From contig JAIRWF010000010.1 of assembly GCA_031253335.1 (NCBI GenBank), positions 1 through 64,000 on the forward strand: DNA of 64,000 nt. Direction: 5' to 3'. This document shows, one piece after another, positions 1 through 8,327 of the stretch. Within the stretch, counting starts at the first letter, position 1, and each line of letters starts with the position of its first letter. A program made the translations under genes and the position numbers. The notes under the pieces are model-generated. The model was not told the origin of the DNA. It saw only the letters and a list, made by a program, of their open reading frames with translations, and ran no database searches. Source of the stretch: Streptococcaceae bacterium (lineage in GTDB: Bacteria > Bacillota > Bacilli > Lactobacillales > Streptococcaceae).

Positions 1-290
1 ACTTGACGACGATTGAGGAAACTCCGTTTCCTTATCCGCAACCTTGACACGATGTGTCAAGCGTCATCTGCGCCACGCTTGAATGTCCGTTTCGCAGCCC
101 TCGCTTTGCTTCGGTGCGAAAAGGCAAGCGGGTCTCAAAGTTGCGATTTGCCTTGCGACTTTAGTCGCTTAGAGCGCATGGACATGCTTTAGCTAGACGA
201 AAAAGCAGGGAGTTGCCATGCGACTTGCCAGCTATGCTTGCTTAGCGAGCATGGACAGCGCAGCGCAAAGCGCGGAGATAGAGGTAACCT
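1..290. repeat. MITE-like dispersed repeat, copy A
   Basis: No gene is seen here. The 3' half (about 160-290) is nearly identical to copies at 2954-3199 and 43158-43401 and ends in the shared GAGGTAACCT seen in all four copies. It contains a hairpin with arms CTTGACAC (43-50) and GTGTCAAG (54-61), plus several short stems. The left end may lie before the window, because the GGGCGTGTC left end of the other copies is not visible. No transposase is encoded, so this is a non-autonomous or REP-like element. Confidence 0.8.
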
Positions 291-301
291 ATAGCAATTC
301 G

Positions 302-325
302 AATCAGCTTTGGCTGATTTTTTAT
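302..325 (+). terminator. Intrinsic terminator before cydA
   Basis: A perfect stem AATCAGC/GCTGATT with loop TTTG is followed by a T-run. It presumably ends transcription entering from the left of the window and isolates the cydA promoter. Confidence 0.7.
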
Positions 326-407
326 TTGTGAACTTCGTGAAGTGTGAAAAAGGCCAACAATTCCCGTCATTACAAGAAATGTTAAAAACTTTTGACAGTC
401 TTTATTC

Positions 408-436
408 TTGTAAAAAACGCTTCCAAAAATTATAAT
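408..436 (+). promoter_or_regulatory. cydA promoter
   Basis: TTGTAA (408-413), a 17-nt spacer and a consensus TATAAT (431-436) lie about 50 nt before the cydA start. The spacer holds AAAACGCTTCCA, a degenerate match to a CcpA cre site (about three mismatches). Upstream at 326-332 is TTGTGAA, a Rex half-site-like sequence, next to the inverted repeat ACTTCGTGAAGT (332-343). The core promoter is clear; both regulator assignments are weak inference. Confidence 0.65.
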
Positions 437-487
437 AGAGGCTGTAAAAGTGTGCCTTTGTACACTTAAAACATACAGGAGGTAAAA

Positions 488-1933
488 ATGTTTACTATCG
501 TATTTTTAGCTCGTTTCCAGTTTGCGATGACGACAGTCTTCCACTTTTTCTTCGTGCCGCTATCCGTCGGGATGGTCTTTATGGTGGCACTCATGGAAGC
601 TATCTACGTCAAGACTGGTGATGAGAAATGGAAAACGCGGACCAAGTTCTTTGGCTCCATCATGCTCTTATCCTTTGCAGTCGGCGTTGTCACAGGTATT
701 ATCCAAGAGTTCCAGTTCGGGATGAACTGGTCGGACTACAGCCGATTCGTTGGAGACATCTTCGGTGCGCCACTCGCTGTTGAGGCTCTTCTCGCTTTCT
801 TTATGGAGTCAACTTTCCTTGGAATCTGGCTCTTTGGCTGGGATCGTATGGGTAAAAAGCTCCACATGGCGACCGTCTGGATCACTTGGTTAGGTTCAAC
901 CCTCTCAAGTCTCTGGATCTTAGCAGCTAACAGCTGGATGCAAAATCCAGTTGGCTATAAGCTGGCTGGAGGTCGTGCAACTCTTCAAAGCTTTGGCGCC
1001 TTGATTACCAATCCGCAGACGATTTTGGAGTTCAGTCACGTCGTCACAGGTTTCTTCATGACAGGTGGCTTCGTGACCGCAGGTATTGCCGCTTGGCAGA
1101 TTTTAAAGAAACGTGATATTGACATCTTTAAGCCTGTCCTTCGTTTGGGCCTTTTAGTCGCTTTGATTGGCGCTTTAGGCAATCTTTACGCAGGCGATCA
1201 ATCTATGCTTGAGGTCAAAAATTCACAACCTATGAAGTTTGCTGCTGCTGAAGGTATCACAGATACGCAAGGCATGGGCCAAGGCGAGTCAGCCCCATGG
1301 ACTCTGATTGGTTTCTTTAATGAATCCTCACACGAACAGGTTTTTGGGGTACAAGTCCCTATGATTCTTTCTATCTTGACTTATCACCAGACAACAAATA
1401 AAGATACGATTTTAAGCGTCCAGCAGCTCAATCAAAAACTTGCAGCTGAATATCCACAAGCAGCAAAAGAGATTGGCAATAACTTTGTCCCACCGATGAA
1501 CGCGTTGTTCTGGCTCTTCCGTATTATGTCTGGCCTTTCAATCTTGATGATTATTTCATCGGCTTTAGGACTCTTCTTTACACGCAAGAAGAAGCCAAGT
1601 CTCTTTGAACATAGAGGCTGGCTGCGCTACTTTGGTATTTTGATGTATGCGCCATTTGCCGCGATTACCTCAGGCTGGCTCGTCACAGAGCTAGGCCGTT
1701 GGCCTTGGACAGTCTATGGACTCTTTACGATTCAAGATTCCGTCTCGCCAAACGTTTCGGTCGGGAGTTTACTTTTCTCGAACATCGTTTACTTCCTACT
1801 CTTTTGCTCATTGGGCGCTGTGATGGTTGTCTATAGCGTCCACGTGATGCGAAAACCAGCGCTTGAGGCAGATACTGCATATGCTGAGATTGATCCATTT
1901 AGCAAAGACGCATTTGATAAGGAGGCCAATTAA
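488..1933 (+). CDS. cydA: Cytochrome bd ubiquinol/menaquinol oxidase subunit I
   Basis: Haem-bearing, quinol-oxidising subunit of the membrane bd oxidase, which reduces oxygen to water. The 481-residue protein has multiple membrane segments, the N-terminal FHFFFVP stretch with the expected haem-ligand His at residue 19, and GRWPW near residue 403, the Gram-positive form of the conserved GRQPW. The quinol loop is of the short kind. The start is supported by AGGAGG 5 nt before the ATG. The stop overlaps the cydB start (TAATG), so the two are translationally coupled. In Lactococcus relatives this enzyme works only when haem is supplied; whether this strain makes haem cannot be judged from the window. 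Confidence 0.97.
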   Translation: MFTIVFLARFQFAMTTVFHFFFVPLSVGMVFMVALMEAIYVKTGDEKWKTRTKFFGSIMLLSFAVGVVTGIIQEFQFGMNWSDYSRFVGDIFGAPLAVEALLAFFMESTFLGIWLFGWDRMGKKLHMATVWITWLGSTLSSLWILAANSWMQNPVGYKLAGGRATLQSFGALITNPQTILEFSHVVTGFFMTGGFVTAGIAAWQILKKRDIDIFKPVLRLGLLVALIGALGNLYAGDQSMLEVKNSQPMKFAAAEGITDTQGMGQGESAPWTLIGFFNESSHEQVFGVQVPMILSILTYHQTTNKDTILSVQQLNQKLAAEYPQAAKEIGNNFVPPMNALFWLFRIMSGLSILMIISSALGLFFTRKKKPSLFEHRGWLRYFGILMYAPFAAITSGWLVTELGRWPWTVYGLFTIQDSVSPNVSVGSLLFSNIVYFLLFCSLGAVMVVYSVHVMRKPALEADTAYAEIDPFSKDAFDKEAN

Positions 1934-2952
1934 TGACTGCTTTACAAATTTTCTGGTTCGTCGTCATCGGCGTCCTATTTACAGGTTTCTTCTTCCTAGA
2001 AGGCTTTGACTATGGGACGGGAATGGCTTCACTTCTTGTGGCTAAAGACGAGCGCGAGGTTGACCAAACCATTGCTGCAATTGGTCCTTTCTGGGATGGT
2101 AATGAAGTCTGGCTCTTGACAGCCGGAGGGGCGATGTTTGCTTCTATGCCTTACTGGTATGCAAGCCTATTCTCAGGCTATTACATTATCTTGTTCTTAA
2201 TCCTTGTTGGCTTAATCGTCCGTGGGGTTACCTTTGAGTTTCGCCATCGGGCACTTTCTGAAGGGCAGAAGAAGTTCTGGACAAAGGCACTTGGTGTTTC
2301 AAGTATCGCTGTGCCATTCTTGTTTGGATTGATGTTTACGAGCTTTATCCAAGGTATGCCAATGGATGCACATGGCAACATCTGGGGTTCATTCTTTAAC
2401 TACGTCAACTTGCTTTCTATCGTAGGCGGGGTAGCCGTGACTCTTCTTTGCTTCTTGCATGGACTGAACTACATTCAACTCAAAGTTGAAGGACCATTGC
2501 GTGAGCGCTCACACGACTGGGCTAATATCCTCTATTTTGTATTGTATGCAGGTGAAGTGGTCTTCGCAGTCTTGCTCTTTATCTTTACTGATTTCTTCAA
2601 GACACAAACGATTGATGGGATTCAAAAGAATGCCGTCTGGACCGTTATCTTACTTGCAGTAATCGTGGCTTTGTCTGTTGTCGCACACATCGCAGTGCGC
2701 ACGAAAAAAGAGTTACTTGCATTCCTGGCCTCAGGTGTGACCTTTGGGGCTCTGGTAGCATTGCTCTTCCAGGGTATCTTCCCACGTCTCATGATTGCAA
2801 AAGACGCAACGAATGACTTACTCATCCGCAATGCATCCTCTACACAATATACATTGACAGCGATGACGATTGTGGCCCTTTGCATCTTGCCATTTGTCTT
2901 AGCCTATGTAGCTTGGACCTACTTTATCTTCCGCAAACGTATCGCAAAATAA
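1933..2952 (+). CDS. cydB: Cytochrome bd oxidase subunit II
   Basis: Structural partner of CydA in the bd oxidase heterodimer. The 339-residue, very hydrophobic protein begins with the family-typical stretch FFFLEGFDYGTGMA and carries the conserved GPFWDGNEVWLL about 50 residues in. The ATG overlaps the cydA stop by one base and is preceded by AAGGAGG, so the start is secure. Downstream, repeat copy B and a terminator separate it from cydDC, which then has its own promoter. The four genes are therefore adjacent but probably not one strict operon here. Confidence 0.97.
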   Translation: MTALQIFWFVVIGVLFTGFFFLEGFDYGTGMASLLVAKDEREVDQTIAAIGPFWDGNEVWLLTAGGAMFASMPYWYASLFSGYYIILFLILVGLIVRGVTFEFRHRALSEGQKKFWTKALGVSSIAVPFLFGLMFTSFIQGMPMDAHGNIWGSFFNYVNLLSIVGGVAVTLLCFLHGLNYIQLKVEGPLRERSHDWANILYFVLYAGEVVFAVLLFIFTDFFKTQTIDGIQKNAVWTVILLAVIVALSVVAHIAVRTKKELLAFLASGVTFGALVALLFQGIFPRLMIAKDATNDLLIRNASSTQYTLTAMTIVALCILPFVLAYVAWTYFIFRKRIAK

Positions 2953-2953
2953 G

Positions 2954-3199
2954 TTAAGGGCGTGTCTATCTACGCCGCTTCGTGTCGGGCTGTCCGCTAT
3001 GATAACCCTACTAGCATCGCTGTAAGGTGCAGACCGCACCAACAGACGTCCTTCGCTACAGCGCAGACCGCGCCTTAGAGCGAATGGACATGCTTTAGCT
3101 AGACAAAAAAGCAGGGAGTTGCCATGCGACTTGCCAGCTTTGCTGGCTTAGCGAGCCTGGGCAGCGCAGCGCAAAGCGCGGAGATAGAGGTAACCTTAA
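2954..3199. repeat. MITE-like dispersed repeat, copy B
   Basis: Inserted between cydB and cydD. It starts TTAAGGGCGTGTC and ends GAGGTAACCTTAA, so the termini form a 6-bp inverted repeat (TTAAGG/CCTTAA). The right half (about 3075-3196) is nearly identical to copies A and D; the left half differs and holds stems such as GGTGC/GCACC and GCGC/GCGC. An open frame from 3124 running into cydD is an artefact of the repeat being open in that frame. Confidence 0.85.
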
Positions 3200-3211
3200 G
3201 TTTTGAAACAG

Positions 3212-3237
3212 AAAAACGACCGAGAAGGCCGTTTTTT
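3212..3237 (+). terminator. Terminator between cydAB and cydDC
   Basis: Stem AAAAACGACC/GGCCGTTTTTT with one mismatch and a GAGAA loop, followed by a T-run. The T-run merges into the TGCTACAAT promoter of cydD. Confidence 0.75.
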
Positions 3238-3245
3238 GCTACAAT
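3237..3245 (+). promoter_or_regulatory. Extended -10 promoter of cydD, apparently leaderless
   Basis: TGCTACAAT ends 7 nt before the ATG at 3253 and directly follows the terminator T-run. There is no Shine-Dalgarno sequence between them. See the finding on leaderless genes. Confidence 0.55.
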
Positions 3246-3252
3246 AGAAACT

Positions 3253-4956
3253 ATGATTGATCAAGAATTAATGAAACTACCTGGTGTGCGTGCCAAAATG
3301 CCACTTTTAGGATTTTTGGCGGTTGCACAAGCCCTGGTCATCTTGGGACAGGCGCTTTTTCTATCAGGTGCTGTTGTCCATCTTTGGCAAGGGCATAGTC
3401 TTGCTTCCGACTGGAAGCTGATTGTGGGTTTTTTTCTCTGTTTTTTAGGTCGTCAAGTCGTAGCAACTGGCAGGTCTAAGATGCTAGATGACTTTGCCTA
3501 TACACTTGCCACGGATTTGCGGCGAGATTTATTGTCACAGCTCTATGAGTTAGGTCCTGCAGCAGTGAGTGTGATAGGCACAGGATCAGCTGCAACAACC
3601 GCGATTGCGGGAATTGATCAGGTGGAGACCTATGTCAAGCTCGTCTTATCCAAAATGCTGAACATGATGATTGTGCCGGTCTTACTGCTCATTCCGATAT
3701 TCTTTTTGGATTGGCAAAGTGGCATTGTCTTGATTTTAGCCTTTCCATTCGCTGTTTTGTTCATGATTTTGTTGGGCTATACAGCGCGTAACCGGGCAGA
3801 GCGCCAATATGAAAGTTACCAGCTCCTATCAAACCACTTCTTAGACTCCTTACGAGGCCTTGCGACGTTGCGCTATTTTGGACGCTCTAAAGCCTATGCA
3901 GGCTCCATCTATCGGACGAGTGAACGCTTTCGGAGGGCGACGATGAGCACACTTTCTATGGCCATGCTCAACAATTTTGCCCTGGACTTTTTTGCAACAC
4001 TTTCGGTTGCAACTGTTGCCATGTTTTTAGGGTTGCGTTTGATGGGGGGAAGCATTTTGTTGTATCCAGCCCTTGCAGCACTCATATTGGCTCCTGAGTA
4101 TTTTTTACCCTTGCGCGAGTTTGCGAGCGATTACCATGCGACGCTCAATGGAAAAAATGCGCTAGCTGCTGTGCTAGAGGTCTTGCGGGCTGAAAAGACG
4201 GAGAATAAGGAAAACACAAAAGAAATTCAATGGAATGAAGCCTCCACGCTTGATTTGACCAACCTTTCTAAAACTTATGAAGGTGGCCGCGGTGTGACAT
4301 TGCCATCCGCCGCGTTTACAGGCTTTGAAAAAGTTGCTATCATTGGCAGCAGTGGCGCAGGTAAATCGACCCTGCTTAATCTTCTGGCAGGCTTTATCAC
4401 ACCTGATTCAGGAACTATTGAGGTCAATAATCAAGCTATTTCAGAGATGAATTGGTCGTCTGCCATTAGCTTTATCCCTCAGTCAGCTTATATTTTTAGT
4501 GCGAGCTTGAGAGATAATCTTGCCTTTTACAATCCGGAAGCAAACGATACAGCTGTTTTGCAAGCTGCAAAGGTTGCAGGTCTTGATGAGTTAGTAGATG
4601 AGATAGGCTTAGACACCTTGATTGGTCCAAGTGGTCGTACCCTTTCAGGTGGACAAGCACAGCGTGTTGCTTTGGCACGGGCATTCCTTGCAAATGACCG
4701 AAACATCTTGTTGCTTGATGAGCCAACTGCTCACCTAGACATCGAAACAGAGCTTGAAATCAAAGAGAATATCTTGCCACTCTTTGCGCATAAACTTGTC
4801 TTTTTAGCAACGCACCGCTTACACTGGTTGAATCAAATGGATAAAGTGATTGTGTTAAATAATGGACAATTCGAAGCAATAGGTTCTCCTGCCGAACTTG
4901 CAGCGACGAATACGTATTATCAGCAGCTCACACAAGAAATGAGGGGACAAGCATGA
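3253..4956 (+). CDS. cydD: Thiol reductant ABC exporter subunit (first cyd ABC gene)
   Basis: Half of the heterodimeric CydDC ABC exporter, which moves thiols (glutathione or cysteine in characterised systems) out of the cytoplasm and is needed to assemble the bd oxidase. An N-terminal transmembrane domain is followed by an ATPase with Walker A GSSGAGKST (near residue 365), signature LSGGQAQR and Walker B LLLDEPTAHLD. I place the start at 3253 (MIDQELMKLP), not at the upstream in-frame ATG at 3124, because the extra 43 codons are repeat copy B plus a terminator. The stop overlaps the cydC start (ATGA). Some Bacilli nomenclature swaps the cydC and cydD names. Confidence 0.9.
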   Translation: MIDQELMKLPGVRAKMPLLGFLAVAQALVILGQALFLSGAVVHLWQGHSLASDWKLIVGFFLCFLGRQVVATGRSKMLDDFAYTLATDLRRDLLSQLYELGPAAVSVIGTGSAATTAIAGIDQVETYVKLVLSKMLNMMIVPVLLLIPIFFLDWQSGIVLILAFPFAVLFMILLGYTARNRAERQYESYQLLSNHFLDSLRGLATLRYFGRSKAYAGSIYRTSERFRRATMSTLSMAMLNNFALDFFATLSVATVAMFLGLRLMGGSILLYPALAALILAPEYFLPLREFASDYHATLNGKNALAAVLEVLRAEKTENKENTKEIQWNEASTLDLTNLSKTYEGGRGVTLPSAAFTGFEKVAIIGSSGAGKSTLLNLLAGFITPDSGTIEVNNQAISEMNWSSAISFIPQSAYIFSASLRDNLAFYNPEANDTAVLQAAKVAGLDELVDEIGLDTLIGPSGRTLSGGQAQRVALARAFLANDRNILLLDEPTAHLDIETELEIKENILPLFAHKLVFLATHRLHWLNQMDKVIVLNNGQFEAIGSPAELAATNTYYQQLTQEMRGQA

Positions 4957-6659
4957 AAGACATCGTAACGAATTCTTGGATTGGTCCATACTTACGTAAA
5001 TACAAATGGGGACTTGCGCTCGCTATTCTTCTTGGCCTTTTAACAATGCTGTGTGCAGGACTACTCATGTTTTCAGCGGGCTATGTCATTTCTAAATCGG
5101 CAACAAAACCTGATAATATCTTGATTATTTACGTGCCTGTTTTGTTTGTACGTATCTTTGGAATTGCTCGTCCCTTACTGCGCTATATTGAGCGCCTCAC
5201 AAGTCACAACTGGATTTTGAAACTAACGAGTGATTTGAGACGTAAGCTCTATCTTCGTTTAGAGACGAGAGCTGTTAGTCTCGCACAGGATTATCAGTTG
5301 GGCGATTTGCTAGGGATTTTAAATCAAGACATTGCAAACCTTCAAGACCTCTATTTGCGAACGATTTTCCCTGTATTGATTGCTGGAAGCCTTTCGGTCG
5401 CGCTCATCATTGCTTCTAGCGTCTTTAGCATTTGGATGGCACTAGGCCTTGCCTTGATTTTGGCTTTGCTCTATTTTGTTATCCCTATCGTGTCTATGCG
5501 ACGGATGCGTGCGCGAGATGAAAAGCTAAAAAGTTATCATAATCAACTCTTTACAGAACTCACAGATAATGTGCTAGGCTTGCAAGATTGGCGATTGAGT
5601 AATCGTAAAGCTGACTTTTTGGCTCGTTATACCAAAGCAGAAAGTCAAGTCCGCGGTGAACAAAAACAAATCTTCAGCTTTGCAAGGAAGCGCGGTCTTG
5701 TTTTACAAGTGATCTTTGGCTTGTTGGTTGTTTTTTTCCTCGTTATCTCTACGACTTTTCTAAAACACGGGGAAGCAGCTAACTATATTGCTGCTGTGGC
5801 TCTCTTCGTTTTTCCGTTATTTGATGCTTATAGTCCGCTTTCAGATGCTTTGGTAGAGACCAACCGTTACGTGGATAGTGCCGCACGACTAGACGCTTTA
5901 CCACAAGAAAACACAATGACACGCGAAGAAGTCATTTCTGGAAATGATATCGTGCTTACAGATTTACGGTTTGCCTATGCGGATCACGAAGTCATAAAAG
6001 CCATCAATCTGCAAGTGACATCTGGCGAGAAGATTGCGATATTAGGACGTTCAGGCGTTGGAAAATCGACGCTTGCTGGACTAATACGAGGGGATCTTGC
6101 GCCTAGCTCAGGTAAGATAACTATTGGTGGAGCAAACGCCACTAAAGCAAAGGACATGGAGCAGCATATTGGTGTAATCAACCAATCCCCCTATCTTTTT
6201 GCGACGACCTTAAGAAATAATCTAACGCTTGCGAAGCTTGAAGCAAACGATGCAGAAATTTGGCAAGCTCTTGAAATTGTCGGTCTTAAAGAAATGGTCA
6301 AAGCATTGCCAGAGCAACTCGAAACGATGGTGGATGAAGCAGGGAATCGTTTTTCCGGCGGCGAACGGCAACGCCTTGCCTTGGCTCGCATCTTACTTTC
6401 CAATGTACCGATTATCATCCTAGATGAGCCGACCGTATCGCTTGATCCCATCACGGAGAATCAGCTGTTGACATTATTCTTTGAGGCTTTGAAAGATAAA
6501 ACCCTTATTTTCATCACGCACCATCTCTTGGGTGTTAATAATGTTAACCGAGTGCTCTTTTTGGAAAAAGGCGAAGTCGTCATTGATGGGAAGCCAGAGG
6601 TGCTACTGGTAGAAAACGAGAAATTTAAAAAGCTCTATGCCCTGGATAAAGGCCTTTAA
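4953..6659 (+). CDS. cydC: Thiol reductant ABC exporter subunit (second cyd ABC gene)
   Basis: Partner of the preceding gene in the CydDC exporter. The 568-residue protein has the exporter fold: transmembrane domain first, then an ATPase with GRSGVGKST (near residue 365), FSGGERQR and IILDEPTVSLD. The H-loop region reads FITHHLLG. Translation is coupled to cydD by a 4-base overlap, as expected for an obligate heterodimer. A strong terminator overlaps the stop codon and closes the cyd cluster. Confidence 0.93.
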   Translation: MKDIVTNSWIGPYLRKYKWGLALAILLGLLTMLCAGLLMFSAGYVISKSATKPDNILIIYVPVLFVRIFGIARPLLRYIERLTSHNWILKLTSDLRRKLYLRLETRAVSLAQDYQLGDLLGILNQDIANLQDLYLRTIFPVLIAGSLSVALIIASSVFSIWMALGLALILALLYFVIPIVSMRRMRARDEKLKSYHNQLFTELTDNVLGLQDWRLSNRKADFLARYTKAESQVRGEQKQIFSFARKRGLVLQVIFGLLVVFFLVISTTFLKHGEAANYIAAVALFVFPLFDAYSPLSDALVETNRYVDSAARLDALPQENTMTREEVISGNDIVLTDLRFAYADHEVIKAINLQVTSGEKIAILGRSGVGKSTLAGLIRGDLAPSSGKITIGGANATKAKDMEQHIGVINQSPYLFATTLRNNLTLAKLEANDAEIWQALEIVGLKEMVKALPEQLETMVDEAGNRFSGGERQRLALARILLSNVPIIILDEPTVSLDPITENQLLTLFFEALKDKTLIFITHHLLGVNNVNRVLFLEKGEVVIDGKPEVLLVENEKFKKLYALDKGL

Positions 6660-6685
6660 AAATCAGTCTAAGGACTGATTTTTTT
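6658..6685 (+). terminator. Terminator of the cyd cluster
   Basis: Perfect stem AAATCAGTC/GACTGATTT with loop TAAG and seven Ts. Confidence 0.9.
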
Positions 6686-6726
6686 GGTACAAGAAAAGAT
6701 TTATGATATATTTAGTTAGTTTATTG

Positions 6727-6764
6727 TTGACAAAACAAAATAAAAAGTTTATACTTAGTTTTGT
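6727..6764 (+). promoter_or_regulatory. Promoter and possible operator of the marR-lmrA operon
   Basis: TTGACA (6727-6732), a 17-nt spacer and TATACT (6750-6755). The inverted repeat ACAAAAC (6730-6736)/GTTTTGT (6758-6764) brackets the promoter, a good place for autorepression by the MarR protein encoded next. The promoter is clear; the operator is inference. Confidence 0.65.
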
Positions 6765-6804
6765 AGAATAAAAGCTAACAAAAAATAGAAATCAGGACAT
6801 TAAA

Positions 6805-7602
6805 ATGAGTGAACAAACAAATTCTTTATTACACCTCTTCGGCAAAATTCTACGCGATCCGCAATTCATGATGGCACTGCGCATGGAGCAAGCGAGCGCA
6901 AAACTCCGTGGCAATGGCGAGCGCATGGGGGCGCGTGGCCTTCTCGTGAAGCTCTGGGAAAAAGACGGCCTCACAAACTCCGAGATTTCTGAGCTCCTCG
7001 ACATCAAGCCCTCCTCAGTGACGGCACAGGTCAAGGAACTTGAAAGCCAAGGCCTCGTGGAGCGTAAGCAAGATGAAAATGATGGTCGCGTTTCCCGTGT
7101 TTTCTTGACCGAAAAAGGTCGTGAAGCGCAAAATAAAGGCCGTGAGACCCGTAACGGCATGTCCGAGAAGATTTTTGAAAGCTTGACTGCTGACGAACAA
7201 GTCCAACTCCGTGACCTCCTTCAAAAATTGGCGGATAATCAAATCAGCGCGGAATGGCGCGACTGGAGCCGAGCCGACTGGAAAGCTCTCCCGAAAGAGG
7301 AACGCGATGCTATCAAGCAGCAAATCAAAGACAACATGAAAGACATGCGCGAACGTTTGCGTAATACTGACTGGACAGGCTTTGGTGGTGCGCGTGGTCG
7401 TGGCATTGGGCGTCCTAATGGCGATTTCTTCGACTGGGTCTGGGGGCCACAATCGGAAGACGAAATCGACGGCTGGCGCGAACGTCACTTTGGCGACCGC
7501 ATGGATAATCCTTGGAACTTCGGACACGGTGGCCGTGGTGGCCGTTCCAAAGGGCGTGGGCGTGCGAACAAAGACGATAAGGAAAACTGGGAGGACTTCT
7601 AA
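6805..7602 (+). CDS. MarR-family regulator with Arg/Gly-rich C-terminal tail
   Basis: Winged-helix repressor of the MarR family: residues about 40-110 read as the family HTH and wing (LTNSEISELLDIKPSSVTAQVKELESQGLV, then RKQDENDGRVSRVFLTEKG in pieces). It heads an operon with an SGNH hydrolase and lmrA and is probably its local, ligand-responsive repressor. At 265 residues it is about 110 longer than usual. The extra C-terminus is rich in R, G, D and W (GFGGARGRGIG, GHGGRGGRSKGRGRA), which looks disordered and nucleic-acid binding. The RBS is weak (ATCAGGA). The stop overlaps the next start (TAATG). Confidence 0.9.
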   Translation: MSEQTNSLLHLFGKILRDPQFMMALRMEQASAKLRGNGERMGARGLLVKLWEKDGLTNSEISELLDIKPSSVTAQVKELESQGLVERKQDENDGRVSRVFLTEKGREAQNKGRETRNGMSEKIFESLTADEQVQLRDLLQKLADNQISAEWRDWSRADWKALPKEERDAIKQQIKDNMKDMRERLRNTDWTGFGGARGRGIGRPNGDFFDWVWGPQSEDEIDGWRERHFGDRMDNPWNFGHGGRGGRSKGRGRANKDDKENWEDF

Positions 7603-8309
7603 TGACCGACTTTAACAAAGCAAATCGTCCCCAGATGACCCCCGACCAAGCGAGCAATCGTCCGAAATCAGGCGATTTAACCTACGACAATCCGCAGATT
7701 CGTGCCTTTCAGGACAAGCTCCGCGTCGATTATGACACAGCAAACCAGACCGCCAAAAAAGGCCAGATCGTTTTTGTCGGCTCCAGCCTCATGGAGATTT
7801 TCCCGATTGAGAAATGGGAAGAAGCGGGCGACGTGACCTTCGATCCCTATATCTACAATCGTGGTGTGCGCGCAACGACGACGACTGACCTCCTTGCCCA
7901 TCTCGACACGCAGGTTTTCGACCTCGCCCCCACAAAAGTCTTCATCAACATCGGCTCAAACGACATCGGCCTCAAAGTCCCTGAGGAGACTTTCCTCGGG
8001 AATTACGAGACAATTTTAAAGGTCATTCGCGAGAAAATCCCTGCTTGCGCCATCTATGTGATGGCCTATTACCCCGTAGGTGCCGCTGAAACCTTCGATG
8101 GTCGCACGACTCAAGACATGAACGCCGCCTCAAGCAAGGTTGAAGCTCTTGTGAAGCGTCTCAACGACGTCAACACTCGCTTCATCAACGTCAACGCCAA
8201 CCTCGAAGATCCCGATGGCAACCTCAAAGCCGTCCTCACCTTTGACGGCGCACACATGAATCCTGACGGCTACAAAGTCGTACTGGAGAATTTGAAGGAA
8301 TATCTGTAA
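7602..8309 (+). CDS. SGNH/GDSL-family hydrolase (esterase/lipase-like)
   Basis: Cytoplasmic 235-residue hydrolase of the SGNH superfamily. Block I is VFVGSSLME (catalytic Ser in GSS instead of GDS), block II YNRGVRATT (Gly), block III NIGSNDIG (Asn of GxND), and block V FDGAHMNPDGY supplies the Asp-His pair. There is no signal peptide. It is coupled to the upstream marR gene by a 1-base overlap and lies 18 bases before lmrA, so it is part of the same operon. The substrate is unknown; acetyl or acyl ester removal from a drug-like compound would suit the context but is inference. Confidence 0.88.
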   Translation: MTDFNKANRPQMTPDQASNRPKSGDLTYDNPQIRAFQDKLRVDYDTANQTAKKGQIVFVGSSLMEIFPIEKWEEAGDVTFDPYIYNRGVRATTTTDLLAHLDTQVFDLAPTKVFINIGSNDIGLKVPEETFLGNYETILKVIREKIPACAIYVMAYYPVGAAETFDGRTTQDMNAASSKVEALVKRLNDVNTRFINVNANLEDPDGNLKAVLTFDGAHMNPDGYKVVLENLKEYL

Positions 8310-8327
8310 GTTAGAAAGTGTGAAAAT

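Noticed and set aside
3124-3252. Longer CydD N-terminus starting at 3124
   Set aside because: These 43 codons are repeat copy B and a terminator; the same sequence occurs at 43324 and 220 outside any gene.
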